Positions 1-8,620 of a DNA stretch of 64,000 nt are shown one piece after another. This DNA comes from Bifidobacterium mizhiense (GTDB lineage Bacteria > Actinomycetota > Actinomycetes > Actinomycetales > Bifidobacteriaceae), in the NCBI RefSeq assembly GCF_020884755.1, contig NZ_BPWE01000002.1, forward strand, positions 1-64,000. Direction: 5' to 3'. Within the stretch, counting starts at the first letter, position 1. Every line of letters starts with the position of its first letter. The position numbers and the translations under genes were made by a program. The notes under the pieces are model-generated. The model ran no database searches. It saw only the letters and a program-made list of their open reading frames with translations, and had not been told where the DNA came from.

Positions 1-212
1 CGATAATTCGCCAACCCCACAAACACCGTCCCACCAACCATCCGATGCTGAAACAACGAAATCCACACCGCATACACCACCGGCACCACAAACACCACCA
101 CAAACACCACCGCAAACGGCCCCATAAACAACCAACCACGCCAACGAGAACCCACGTGGCCCCGGGGTGCACTGCTCGACCGGGTAGCATCGCCGCTAGC
201 AACAGCAGCCAT
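1..212 (-). CDS. Sugar ABC transporter permease, N-terminal fragment
   Basis: The minus strand opens with ATG at 212-210, preceded by a purine-rich GAGAAGG ribosome site, and runs off the left edge after about 70 codons. The visible protein has a short Ala/Ser/Arg-rich cytoplasmic start, then a Trp/Arg stretch (SRWRGWLFMGPF) leading into a long Val/Phe-rich first membrane helix, then VYAVWISLFQHRM. This is the usual beginning of the MalF/UgpA-type inner-membrane subunit of carbohydrate ABC importers. The divergent LacI gene next door suggests a locally regulated sugar uptake operon. The substrate cannot be read from this fragment. Confidence 0.7.
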   Translation of the reverse strand, partial: MAAVASGDATRSSSAPRGHVGSRWRGWLFMGPFAVVFVVVFVVPVVYAVWISLFQHRMVGGTVFVGLANY

Positions 213-295
213 ATCTGACCTTCTCCCTCGAAGCTCTACAACGACACAAACAATCAAGCTCCGACCATATCGAACTGCAATGGACGTTCACCGGA

Positions 296-309
296 TGTTT
301 TCGTTATCA
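296..309. promoter_or_regulatory. Putative LacI-family operator
   Basis: TGTTTTCGTTATCA fits the pseudo-palindromic CG-centred consensus of LacI/CcpA operators (TGWNANCGNTNWCA) with one mismatch. It lies between the divergent permease and LacI genes, where an autoregulating repressor could control both. The match is read by eye; occupancy is inferred. Confidence 0.45.
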
Positions 310-352
310 TCATAGCACGTACCTGCGAATCAAATATTCTCTAAATCTCTGA

Positions 353-358
353 TATAAT
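353..358 (+). promoter_or_regulatory. Promoter -10 box (TATAAT) for the LacI gene
   Basis: A perfect TATAAT lies about 100 bases before the preferred ATG of the regulator gene. No strong -35 box is visible at the expected spacing. Confidence 0.4.
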
Positions 359-454
359 GGTGTTTATAAAAATGGTGTCGCAAACATATTGTCTGCCACC
401 AAGGAGCAACCGACGCTAAGGACGGCAAGCTCCCATGAGCTGGATCAGGTAGGC

Positions 455-1477
455 ATGGGACGGAAGAAACAGGTATCGATACAGGACGTTGCACAGTTTG
501 CCGAGGTATCGCCGCAAACTGTGTCGCGAGTCGTCAATGACAGCACGGCTGTGCGCCCGAACACCAGACAAAAAGTACTGAACGCCATGGAAGCCTTGGG
601 CTACCGACCGAATTATGCCGCCAGGGCACTGAAGCACGGCCGGTTCAACAATATTGGCATCGTCCTGTTCAACATCACCACATTTGGCAATGCACGCATC
701 CTGGACGGCGCTGTGGAAGCCGCATCAGAATTCGGATATGCAGCGACCGTCCACGTCGTCAACCACTCATCGGAAATTACCTTAGCGGACATCCTAGAGC
801 AGATGAAGCAGTTGCCTGTGGACGGCGTCATCGTGGTGCTTGAACAAAGAGTCGGCGATTTTGATCGTTTCAGACCCAGCAAGGAGCTTCCCGTCGTGCT
901 CATCACCGAGAAGCCTTCCCCTCATTGCCCCACTATCGATGCCGACCAATACGGATGCTCGACTTCGGCTGTCGAATATCTGCTCAAAAAAGGCCACCGC
1001 ACTGTTTACCACATCTCAGGCCCCTCGACTTCACGAGCTGCGGAAAGCCGGGCCAAGGGATGGAGAGACGTTCTTCAGGCTCACGGCATCCCAGTGCCGC
1101 CGACTTATATAGGTGATTGGGAAGCAGACAGCGGGTATGAGGCAGGACGAGCCTTGGCGCATGAAGCTGATTGCACAGCCATCTATGCAGCCAACGACCA
1201 GATGGCTTACGGAGCCATTGAGGGCCTCAAAGACTCCGGCAAAAGAGTACCTGAAGATGTCAGCGTGATCGGTGTCGACGATTCTCTGATCGGAACGGTC
1301 CCAAGATTGAGTCTGACTACCATGCGCATGGATTTTGAAACCATCGGGCGTGAGGCCTTTGCCAAAGTCAAGCTCCAGTGTGAGGGAGAATACGTTCCTA
1401 CAAACACCAAGACGCTTATTCCGGCAAAGTTGATCCAGCGCGGCTCGGTCATCGACATCAGCCAGCGTCATGAATAA
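455..1477 (+). CDS. LacI-family transcriptional regulator
   Basis: A cytoplasmic sugar-responsive DNA-binding repressor of about 340 residues, the usual LacI length. The N-terminal helix-turn-helix reads IQDVAQFAEVSPQTVSRV, followed by the hinge-helix region (TRQKVLNAMEALGYRPNYAARAL). The rest is a periplasmic-binding-protein-like effector domain with typical blocks such as DGVIVV, GHRTVYHISGP, AIYAANDQMAYGAI and DVSVIGVDDS. ATG 455 is preferred because it places the helix-turn-helix a few residues from the start. An upstream TTG at 389 would add 22 residues that do not resemble the family and has no ribosome site. The gene is divergent from a sugar ABC permease, with a LacI-type operator between them, so it probably represses that importer until its sugar is present. 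Confidence 0.88.
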   Translation: MGRKKQVSIQDVAQFAEVSPQTVSRVVNDSTAVRPNTRQKVLNAMEALGYRPNYAARALKHGRFNNIGIVLFNITTFGNARILDGAVEAASEFGYAATVHVVNHSSEITLADILEQMKQLPVDGVIVVLEQRVGDFDRFRPSKELPVVLITEKPSPHCPTIDADQYGCSTSAVEYLLKKGHRTVYHISGPSTSRAAESRAKGWRDVLQAHGIPVPPTYIGDWEADSGYEAGRALAHEADCTAIYAANDQMAYGAIEGLKDSGKRVPEDVSVIGVDDSLIGTVPRLSLTTMRMDFETIGREAFAKVKLQCEGEYVPTNTKTLIPAKLIQRGSVIDISQRHE

Positions 1478-1683
1478 TCGCGGTTAGGCCCCCCCCCCTG
1501 AACCATCTGACTCGGCTTCATTGCCTTGGCCTAAGTACCAAGTAGGTATCAGATCACAGGTGCCTTGCTCTTTGCTGCAATGATGCAGCGGACTTCTGCA
1601 ATGCCCTCAGAAGGGCCCAAAGACCTTATCGCCACCTTCAACAAGCCGACATGCACGCTTGTCTATACCCGAGAGATTATTCA

Positions 1684-1695
1684 TTAGGTAGCTAA
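1684..1695. promoter_or_regulatory. Small inverted repeat before the MarR gene
   Basis: TTAG-GTAG-CTAA, a 4+4 inverted repeat, lies just upstream of the ribosome site of the MarR gene. MarR regulators commonly bind such sites to repress their own operon. It is short, so it may be chance. Confidence 0.3.
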
Positions 1696-1716
1696 CAATC
1701 TATCTAAGGAGAGTTT

Positions 1717-2166
1717 TTGAGCGAAGACTATGGCAAGCAGATCAAACGGGCAGCCAACCTCATGTCACGATCCATGGATGCCTACGCGGGCCAGTACGGA
1801 CTGACCGGCACCCAGATGTCCATCATCGACTTCCTAGGCGAAGCCCAGAACCACACCCAGCGAGACATCGAGATGGAATTCGACATCCGTCCGTCCACAA
1901 CGACAAAAATCCTGCAGCGTATGGAGGCCAGCGGACTGGTTGCCATCAAACGGGATCCCAGGGACGGCCGTCAACGCATCATTGCTCTCACCGCCAAGGC
2001 CCGGGGCCTGCAGACAGCAGTGCGGGCCTATATCAATGACCAGCAAACAGCCATGGAACGCCGGTTCGACCAACGCGATCTGGCTGCCTTCGATCGTGTG
2101 CTGGCCTATTTCATCACCCTGAATTCCGATGAATCCTCCCAAGCCGGAAAGGAGTCTCGCTCATGA
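1717..2166 (+). CDS. MarR-family transcriptional regulator
   Basis: A 149-residue winged-helix regulator, normal length for the family. The N-terminal dimerisation helix is followed by the recognition region around DIRPSTTTKILQRME (residues about 55-70) and the wing with the conserved KRDPRDGRQRIIALT block (about 77-91). The end is a long C-terminal helix. TTG at 1717 is chosen because a strong AAGGAGAG ribosome site sits a few bases upstream and no ATG fits better. The stop overlaps the ATG of the following efflux gene (ATGA), which indicates translational coupling in one operon. By analogy with MarR-efflux pairs it probably represses the operon until a drug or other toxic compound binds; the ligand is unknown. 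Confidence 0.9.
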   Translation: MSEDYGKQIKRAANLMSRSMDAYAGQYGLTGTQMSIIDFLGEAQNHTQRDIEMEFDIRPSTTTKILQRMEASGLVAIKRDPRDGRQRIIALTAKARGLQTAVRAYINDQQTAMERRFDQRDLAAFDRVLAYFITLNSDESSQAGKESRS

Positions 2167-3590
2167 GCGCAACCCAAGCAACCCAGGCACAAAGCACAGC
2201 AATCCCTCGCAGGGTAATCGGCGCGGTGGTAGCCACTGGAATCATGTCCTTCTGTGGCGTGATCGTGGAAACGGCCATGAACATCACCTTTCCTGCCCTC
2301 ATGAGCCATTTCGGCATCGGAACCTCCAGCGTGCAATGGATGACCACCCTCTACCTGCTGGTCGTCGCCTCCATCACCCCGCTCTCGGCGGCTCTCAAGC
2401 GCCGCTTCCGCAGCCGAACCCTCTTTCTGTGCGCCAACCTGCTCTTCCTGACCGGACTGGTCATCGACGCGCTGGCTCCTGTCTTCCCGCTCCTGCTGCT
2501 GGGCAGGGCCATACAAGGGTTGGGTACCAGCATCGCCCTGCCACTGATGTTCAACATCATCCTCCAAGAGGTTCCGACAAAGCGCATCGGCACCATGATG
2601 GGCGTAGGCACCCTAATTACAGCCATCGGACCGGCTGTCGGCCCCACCTTCGGCGGTCTGGTTGCAACCACCATCGGATGGCGTTTCGTCTTCATCATCC
2701 TGATCCCCGTACTGGTCATATCGCTGGTGACCGGCCTGGCCTGTATACCCTCGGTTCCGGTGGTGGCAGATGGCGACCAGGCCGGACTGGGTCCGATTGA
2801 CGTGTTCCTGATGGTTCTGGGCTTTGCAGGTCTGATCTTCGGCATCAGCAACGCCTCGGCAGGATGGCTCTCGTGGAGATTCGGCGGAGCGCTGGCCCTG
2901 GGCCTTATCGCCTTGGCAGCGTTCACCATCCGCGCCCGGCATCAGGCTCAACCGATCATCGACGTGCGTCTGTTCACCGACAGCCGCTTCTCCCTGCACG
3001 TCGGTGCCTACATCCTCTTCGAGATCAGCGCCCTGGCCCTCTCATTCATCCTGCCCAACCACCTGCAACTGGTCGATGGCTGCACCTCCCTGCAGGCCGG
3101 TCTGGTTGTGCTGCCGGGCGCGGCGATTGGAGCCGTCCTGGCACCGCTCTCCGGCAGGCTCTACGATCAGCTGGGCCCGCGCATTCCCATCATCAGCGGC
3201 AGCTGTGTCGCCCTGATCGGCCTCCTGAGATTTGCCCTGACGGCACGTCGGCTGACAGCAGTGGCCATCCTGATACTCTATATTTTCTTCATGCTGGGCA
3301 TCGGGCTGAGCTTCGGCAACATCATGACCAACGGCCTGCACCGGCTGAATCAGGAGCAGCAGGCCGACGGCAACGCCATCTTCAACACCGTCCAGCAATT
3401 CGCCGCAGCCATCGGCAGCAGCTTGGCCGCCACCATCGTCGCGGCAGGCCAGGCCGCAGTCGCAGATCGACGGCTGGGCACCATCAACGGCTCCCAGCAT
3501 GCTCTGATTCTGCTACTGGTCATCGGCACCCTGGAGGTCCTGCTGATCCTGGCCGCCCTGCGTCGCTCTCGGCAACCACAACTCGATTGA
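2163..3590 (+). CDS. DHA2-type MFS multidrug efflux transporter
   Basis: A 475-residue integral membrane protein whose hydrophobic pattern fits the 14-helix DHA2 family of proton-driven drug exporters. Visible landmarks are an acidic residue in helix 1 (VIVETAMNITFP), a basic loop after helix 2 (LKRRFRSR) matching MFS motif A, the GRAIQGLGTSIALP region of helix 4, and the antiporter motif C in helix 5 (GPAVGPTFGG). The start overlaps the stop of the MarR gene by four bases, so expression is probably coupled and controlled by that repressor. Substrates cannot be inferred from sequence. Confidence 0.9.
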   Translation: MSATQATQAQSTAIPRRVIGAVVATGIMSFCGVIVETAMNITFPALMSHFGIGTSSVQWMTTLYLLVVASITPLSAALKRRFRSRTLFLCANLLFLTGLVIDALAPVFPLLLLGRAIQGLGTSIALPLMFNIILQEVPTKRIGTMMGVGTLITAIGPAVGPTFGGLVATTIGWRFVFIILIPVLVISLVTGLACIPSVPVVADGDQAGLGPIDVFLMVLGFAGLIFGISNASAGWLSWRFGGALALGLIALAAFTIRARHQAQPIIDVRLFTDSRFSLHVGAYILFEISALALSFILPNHLQLVDGCTSLQAGLVVLPGAAIGAVLAPLSGRLYDQLGPRIPIISGSCVALIGLLRFALTARRLTAVAILILYIFFMLGIGLSFGNIMTNGLHRLNQEQQADGNAIFNTVQQFAAAIGSSLAATIVAAGQAAVADRRLGTINGSQHALILLLVIGTLEVLLILAALRRSRQPQLD

Positions 3591-3617
3591 GGGACGGTGA
3601 CCTTCAGTCCACGTCCT

Positions 3618-3639
3618 GAACAATGCTCATAGATTGTTC
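3618..3639 (+). terminator. Possible terminator hairpin after the efflux gene
   Basis: GAACAAT and ATTGTTC form a perfect 7-bp stem around an 8-base loop, 28 bases after the efflux stop codon. There is no clear T run after it, so intrinsic termination is uncertain. Confidence 0.3.
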
Positions 3640-4693
3640 GGCAGTCGGAACAAACAAAATAGGGAATCAGGAGTGGCTGTGGTTAGTAGGCGCATGCCCG
3701 CATTGCTATTGCCCATCTGTTGATCACCTATAGTCAGTTGCACCTATATCTGTCCAATATGAAAATCGACAAACTGTTGTATTGCGCACAGATTGAGGGC
3801 CTTCTGACACACGGTCATAAGCTATTCGACGAACCCATACAAGCATGAGAATGCGGCCCCCGTGCAACCGAACGTTTATGCTGCATGCAAACAGTATGGC
3901 CTAAATCGAATAGCTGTCCGGCTGCAACCGAGAATCCCGATCAAATCGTTTCTTCAACCAGCCACCTTATACGGATCATGTACGACCTCTGAACATGCAG
4001 ATTATTCACATCGCGACGGCTCAGCCTGGAAAACGGTATATGAACTCGGCGAAAATAACAAATCACTGAAAAGAGCCATGCTGTGTTCTCATGTCGGAAT
4101 TGATCATCCTGATCTGCTGAGAACACTGGTTGGAGGAGGTGCTTCTGCGGTCGATGAGCGATTCGCAAACGCCTTGAAACTACCAGAGGACTCAGAAGAA
4201 CAAGCCCTTTGATTGGACAGACAAGAGTTGAATATTGATAATTCAGATGTATCTAAGCGCAATAGCTTGTATCGCTGGATGCAAGAAATGATCAGAGGGC
4301 AGAAAACATTGAGTGAGTCGACCAAGCAACTTCAAGATGCAGCCAGCCTCAGAAAATTCCCTAACAACTGTTCCCGGCTTGGTGGATGACCGGTAAAACA
4401 TAGCGACAAGGGTTCGTTTTTTAACTTTTCCAAAAGCGGATCGCCACCCCTGTTGTGATCTCAAGTCTTAAGACGGCGTGAACCGCACACGTGATGCTAA
4501 CGATTGGCAGGCAGAGCGACGACTAATCGGGTACATATAGCCAGCATTTGACCTCTGACGTTGCCAATCTGTAAATATTTGTATAGTTTAAATAAAGAGC
4601 TAAGCTTACTAGCTAATAACTGCTTTCTGGCTTGTGAAACACAAATCTCACTAACAACGTCGTGGACCCTTCTCACCTCCCTAAGGAGAACTA
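3640..4693. other. AT-richer intergenic region with weak open frames
   Basis: No gene here can be supported. A GTG-start frame at 3862-4212 (116 codons) is followed directly by a TTG-start frame at 4213-4389 (58 codons; it includes SLYRWMQEMIRG and LSESTKQLQDAAS). Neither has a ribosome site or a recognisable motif, and each overlaps another open frame on the other strand. They may be remnants of one or two small genes in an accessory region. Confidence 0.35.
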
Positions 4694-5272
4694 ATGAAGA
4701 AGACAAAGGCTTTTGGACATACGGACTTTGATCCGGCAGAGGCATCTCAGGGGGATTCCCATGGACGCATGGGACAGTTGGCGACATTGCCAGCCCGATT
4801 CCATAGCAAAGCAAGGACGGCTGCTGCTATCTGGAAAAAACAAATAATTGCTCTGATAGCAGTATTGATGAGTGTGGCCCTATTCTCGGGCTGCCAAGGA
4901 TCGAATCAGTCAGAGCCGTCAGTGAAACAGGCCTCCGAATATTTGTCATCTTTGACAAAGTACGACATTCCTGTTGTCGGCAGTACCGAAACCATCTCTG
5001 CAAACAAATCAGGAACCCTGTATGTACTTGCACGGCGGGCCGACCTTAAGCAGGCAAAACCCGCGCAATGCAAGGTAAATGGGCAATCCATGCAGCGATC
5101 TTCTTCAAACTTGAATTATCCTGCAGGCAACGGGCAGAATTTCTTCCCATTTGCACAAATCGACATTAAAAAGGGCAACTCGCACAAGCTCTCATGCAAC
5201 CAGCCGGATGGTGTCGAAATGATTGCATTGCTCGATCCTCATGTTCGAAGCCTTCCAAAGCAAGCCGCATAA
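4694..5272 (+). CDS. Lipoprotein-like membrane-anchored protein of unknown function
   Basis: A 192-residue protein with a good AAGGAG ribosome site before ATG 4694. Residues 1-47 are hydrophilic and basic. Residues 48-65 form one hydrophobic segment ending in a lipobox-like LFSGC, followed by a Ser/Gln-rich spacer typical of lipoprotein tethers. The exported part (about 70-192) has only two further cysteines (QCKVNG and LSCNQ), which could pair outside the cell. The leader before the lipobox is much longer than a normal lipoprotein signal, so either the true start is internal or the protein stays anchored with a cytoplasmic tail. No family is recognised. It stands alone, with no operon partner. 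Confidence 0.6.
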   Translation: MKKTKAFGHTDFDPAEASQGDSHGRMGQLATLPARFHSKARTAAAIWKKQIIALIAVLMSVALFSGCQGSNQSEPSVKQASEYLSSLTKYDIPVVGSTETISANKSGTLYVLARRADLKQAKPAQCKVNGQSMQRSSSNLNYPAGNGQNFFPFAQIDIKKGNSHKLSCNQPDGVEMIALLDPHVRSLPKQAA

Positions 5273-5712
5273 TTCCGGTTATTGCCTTTCCGCGCTGTTA
5301 CGACACGTCGATTCCGGCTTTAATCGTTGGACTCCTAACTCCTATTACTAAGTGCCTCCATAAGCAACGAATCGTCTTGTCGCTCGGTCTTTTCCGATTC
5401 ATAGGCTGATCAGTTTACTTCGACTAGGCCTTCCTGGATCACAGCTTGAGGTGAAAAAACGAGATAGGATCTGAAGAACCGGTCAAGCGCAAATAATCCA
5501 CACTTTGCACATTCACACCTGAACCGAACCACATTGCATTCTCCGGCCAATACAGCAAAGAATGCTTGAACTCCTACCGCGAAAACCAGACTGGCAGCTC
5601 GGCACCTGCGTAGCCCCGGCGATGGCCACAGCCACTACCCTGCCAGCCTATCCGGATCCCAGGTGCAGAAGCCGACCGGCCCGCTGACAAATTCTTTTAC
5701 TTATTCAATCAT
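5273..5712. other. Intergenic region, nothing recognised
   Basis: A stretch between the end of the lipoprotein-like gene and the end of the minus-strand coiled-coil gene. I see no convincing frame, RNA gene or long hairpin in it. Confidence 0.3.
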
Positions 5713-6702
5713 TCAGCCGATACCACAAGAGCCATCTGGATTGCAGCCATGATTCCCAATCGGCTTTTGACTCTGCAGTCGCTTCTTCCAATCAACACCA
5801 CCGCCGGGGTTGCCGCCTTGCGGGGTTACAGGAGCGGGCGCTGGTGCATATCCGCCTCCACCGCCGCCTCTGTTGGTAGACGGCCTGTAGGTGGGCGCAC
5901 GGCCGCTTTGGCCGCTGTTATTGGAGGATGCCGCCTGCTGGGCGGCCAGCTGGTCTACCTGGCTCTTGGCCTGCATCGAGGCGTTTACCTGGTCAATAGC
6001 CGACTGCAAGGCGTTCACCGCATCCCGGTAGGCTTTCGCCGTATCCGCTTTTATCTGGCCAACCTGGTCAATAACCTTCTGCAGGCTGTCACGGACGGCA
6101 GAATCGGCCACCTTCCCGTCGGAATCGCCCAACAGCTTCGACGCTTCGTCCCTCTTCGCATTCAGGGCCGCCTTCGCATCCTCCAAGGTCTTTGCATCCC
6201 GGGACGCTATTACTGCCTTAGCCGACTTGGATACGGCCGCGTATTCACTGTCAAGGTTCTTGGCCTTGCTGGCTTGAGCGTTCAGATCATCAGCGGACAT
6301 GGAAGTCTTGCATTGGAAGGATGGCGGCTCGAGGCCGCCAGCGGCCTTCACGCTGCGGCTCATGTTCGCCACGGTCTTCGCATCCTTGACTTGGTCCACC
6401 TTCACGCGGGATGCCTCACGGTAGCTGGCCATCATGGCCGAGCCGGTCTTCTTCTGCAGGGTCTTCGCCGACTGGTTGCAGGAGTCGAGCGCCGCATCAT
6501 GCCGACGGCTCTCAACCACTCGCCAGCCTAAAAGACCTGCAACAACTACCATCACTGCAACTACTGCGACAATCACCGGAACCAGCCACTTCGGATGTCG
6601 CTTGCCTGAAGCGGCATCCCCATCCCCCGGCACGACGGCCTGTTCAAGCCCGGCCTCTTTGCCTGCTTCATCGACTTCTGACTGCTGGTCCTTATTGTTC
6701 AT
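5713..6702 (-). CDS. Membrane-anchored helical (coiled-coil-like) surface protein, paralogue A
   Basis: A 329-residue protein with an acidic cytoplasmic start (residues 1-37) and one strong membrane helix (about 38-60, KWLVPVIVAVVAVMVVVAGL). An Ala/Lys/Asp-rich helical domain follows (about 65-250), with repeated KDAKT, ASKLLGDSDGKVADS and AIDQVNASMQAKSQ segments. The end is a Gly/Pro-rich, low-complexity tail with two closely spaced cysteines (HGCNPDGSCGIG). It has type II topology, with most of the protein outside the cell. It is a clear paralogue of the divergent gene at 7598-8620: the membrane helix and the following RVVESRRHDAAL are almost identical, while the N-termini and C-terminal tails differ. 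The specific function is unknown; a cell-envelope or adhesion role is inferred only from topology. Confidence 0.75.
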   Translation of the reverse strand: MNNKDQQSEVDEAGKEAGLEQAVVPGDGDAASGKRHPKWLVPVIVAVVAVMVVVAGLLGWRVVESRRHDAALDSCNQSAKTLQKKTGSAMMASYREASRVKVDQVKDAKTVANMSRSVKAAGGLEPPSFQCKTSMSADDLNAQASKAKNLDSEYAAVSKSAKAVIASRDAKTLEDAKAALNAKRDEASKLLGDSDGKVADSAVRDSLQKVIDQVGQIKADTAKAYRDAVNALQSAIDQVNASMQAKSQVDQLAAQQAASSNNSGQSGRAPTYRPSTNRGGGGGGYAPAPAPVTPQGGNPGGGVDWKKRLQSQKPIGNHGCNPDGSCGIG

Positions 6703-7597
6703 AGCCCTTTCTCCGATTTTCTTCGCCGAGTATCACACGCAATGTACCAGGCTGAAAGATAACTATTGATTCATTATCACTCGCGCAATATCAAAAGAGA
6801 CCTCGAGCTACCACTAATAAAGCTATGTATGCACTAAAACGAGCCTGCCCGTTTACAAGATCCGCCGCTATTACCCGCACTACGGATCCGAGTGATCGTT
6901 GATGTCACACCTCTCATAACTACAGCGGTAAGCAATTGTCTAATTTTGCAAAATTAATGGTCGGATCCATCTGCAGTTCGTACCGAGGCGTGCAAATCGC
7001 TGTACTGCGAGATGCCATAGCCGACAATCGACCTTTCTTTTCCTATGTGGACAAGAAAGCGTTGACCGACAAGCTGCTACAAACCTCAATGGGCTACGAT
7101 TCCCTCACTTTGCTAGTCGAGCTAAGCCATACTTACAGAGACAGAAAGTCTGAACAACAAGACACTAATTGTATTAGAAAGGTTGATTCTTATCCTTTTC
7201 AGCATTTTCCCTTTCCAAAAGCTCTTTCTGATGCAGAAGCCGTGAATGTGGGTATGATCTGCTTTTAGCACATTCATACGCTTTCTGGTAGTAATTTTCA
7301 TACTCATTTAATCATCGACCTATCGAATTACATCAAATGTTGTATCGTAAGAGGATTCACAATCGGTCTGCTGATACAGTATTGAATGTCAGCGCATCGA
7401 TGAGTTACTGCACAGTGACAAGGGAAAGTTTTTTGCTGTTTCGACGGGACCACAATAGCGAGGAACGTGCAGCAAGGGCAAGCTCTGAAGGGTGACACGT
7501 CGCATTGCCACAAGTATGAGAGACGGCAATGCGCGCCTGCCCAGTTGACCATCGATCCTAAGACAAGACAGAGGTTGAGGGAAAAAAGGAGTGCTTC
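6703..7597. other. Divergent intergenic region between the coiled-coil paralogues
   Basis: About 0.9 kb of AT-richer DNA between two head-to-head paralogues. A TTG-start frame at 6936-7268 (110 codons) has no ribosome site, family motif or codon pattern like its neighbours, so I do not call it. The promoters of both paralogues must lie here, but I cannot place them. Confidence 0.35.
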
Positions 7598-8620
7598 ATG
7601 GCAAATCAGGGAGACGAGGAGGCCGAGGGCCTGGAGAACATGTCCGACCCGGTTGAAAGCGAGACTGCGTCACCGCCGTCGATCATGCCGGATAACGGGG
7701 ATGCTCCCTCAGGCAGGCGGCGTCCGAAGTGGCTGGTTCCGGTGATCGTCGCCGTGGCAGCGGTGGTGCTTATTGTGGCCGGCCTCGTGGGTTGGCGCGT
7801 GGTGGAATCCCGCCGGCATGATGCGGCGCTCGGCTCCTGCAGCCGGGCGGTGAAGACCCTGCAGGAGAAGACCGGCTCGGCCAGGATGGCGAGCTACCGT
7901 GAAGCCGCCGGCGTGAACGCGGGCCAGGTCAAGGACGCGAGCACCGTGCTGGCCATGGCGCGCAGCGTAAAGAATACTGAAGGACTCAGGCAGCCCACGA
8001 TCCAGTGCAAGGCCTCCATGTCCACCGGCGATCTGAATACCGAGGCCGGCAAAGCCAAGAAGCTTGACAGCAAATATGAGGCTGTGGCCAAGGCGGCTAA
8101 GGCTGTGTTGGCCTCCCGGGACACGAAGGCCCTTGAGGATGCGAAGGCGGCCCTAGACGGAAAGAAGGATGAAGCATCGAAGCTGCTTGGCGACTCCGAC
8201 GGGAGGGTGGCCGACAATGCGACCCGCGACAGCCTTAAGCAGGCCATCGACAAGGCCGGCCAGATTAAGGATGGCAAGGCCAAAGCCTATCAGGATGCGG
8301 CGAGCGCCTTGCAGGCGGCCATTGACCAGGTGAACGCCTCCATGCAGGCCAAAAGCCAGGTTGACCAGCAGGCCGCAGCCCAAGCGGCTCAACAGCAGGA
8401 CACCACTCAACGTCAGCCTTCCTACCGCCCGTCCGGCAACCGTGGCAGGTATCAGCCTGCGCAAGCTCCGGCTCCGTCGTCGCCACATCAGGGAGGAAGC
8501 CTCAACATTCAGGACTATCCCAACCTGTGGGAGCAGCTGCAAAAGGGGGACGGCGGGCCGGCCATCGACAACCAGGGCAACTGCATCGCCAACTGTTATG
8601 GATGGACAGGCTCTAATTGA
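7598..8620 (+). CDS. Membrane-anchored helical (coiled-coil-like) surface protein, paralogue B
   Basis: A 340-residue paralogue of the minus-strand protein at 5713-6702, transcribed away from it. ATG 7598 has an AAAAAGGAG ribosome site. Residues 1-45 are acidic, one membrane helix spans about 46-68, and a long Ala/Lys-rich helical ectodomain follows (about 72-265), including ASKLLGDSDGRVADNATRDS. A Gln/Pro-rich linker then leads to a C-terminal tail with two cysteines (GNCIANCYGW). The helical ectodomain is well kept between the copies while the tails have diverged, which suggests the tail is the variable functional end. The role is not known. Confidence 0.75.
   Translation: MANQGDEEAEGLENMSDPVESETASPPSIMPDNGDAPSGRRRPKWLVPVIVAVAAVVLIVAGLVGWRVVESRRHDAALGSCSRAVKTLQEKTGSARMASYREAAGVNAGQVKDASTVLAMARSVKNTEGLRQPTIQCKASMSTGDLNTEAGKAKKLDSKYEAVAKAAKAVLASRDTKALEDAKAALDGKKDEASKLLGDSDGRVADNATRDSLKQAIDKAGQIKDGKAKAYQDAASALQAAIDQVNASMQAKSQVDQQAAAQAAQQQDTTQRQPSYRPSGNRGRYQPAQAPAPSSPHQGGSLNIQDYPNLWEQLQKGDGGPAIDNQGNCIANCYGWTGSN

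Noticed and set aside
6936-7268. A 110-codon frame between the coiled-coil paralogues
   Set aside because: TTG start, no ribosome site, no family features, AT-rich.
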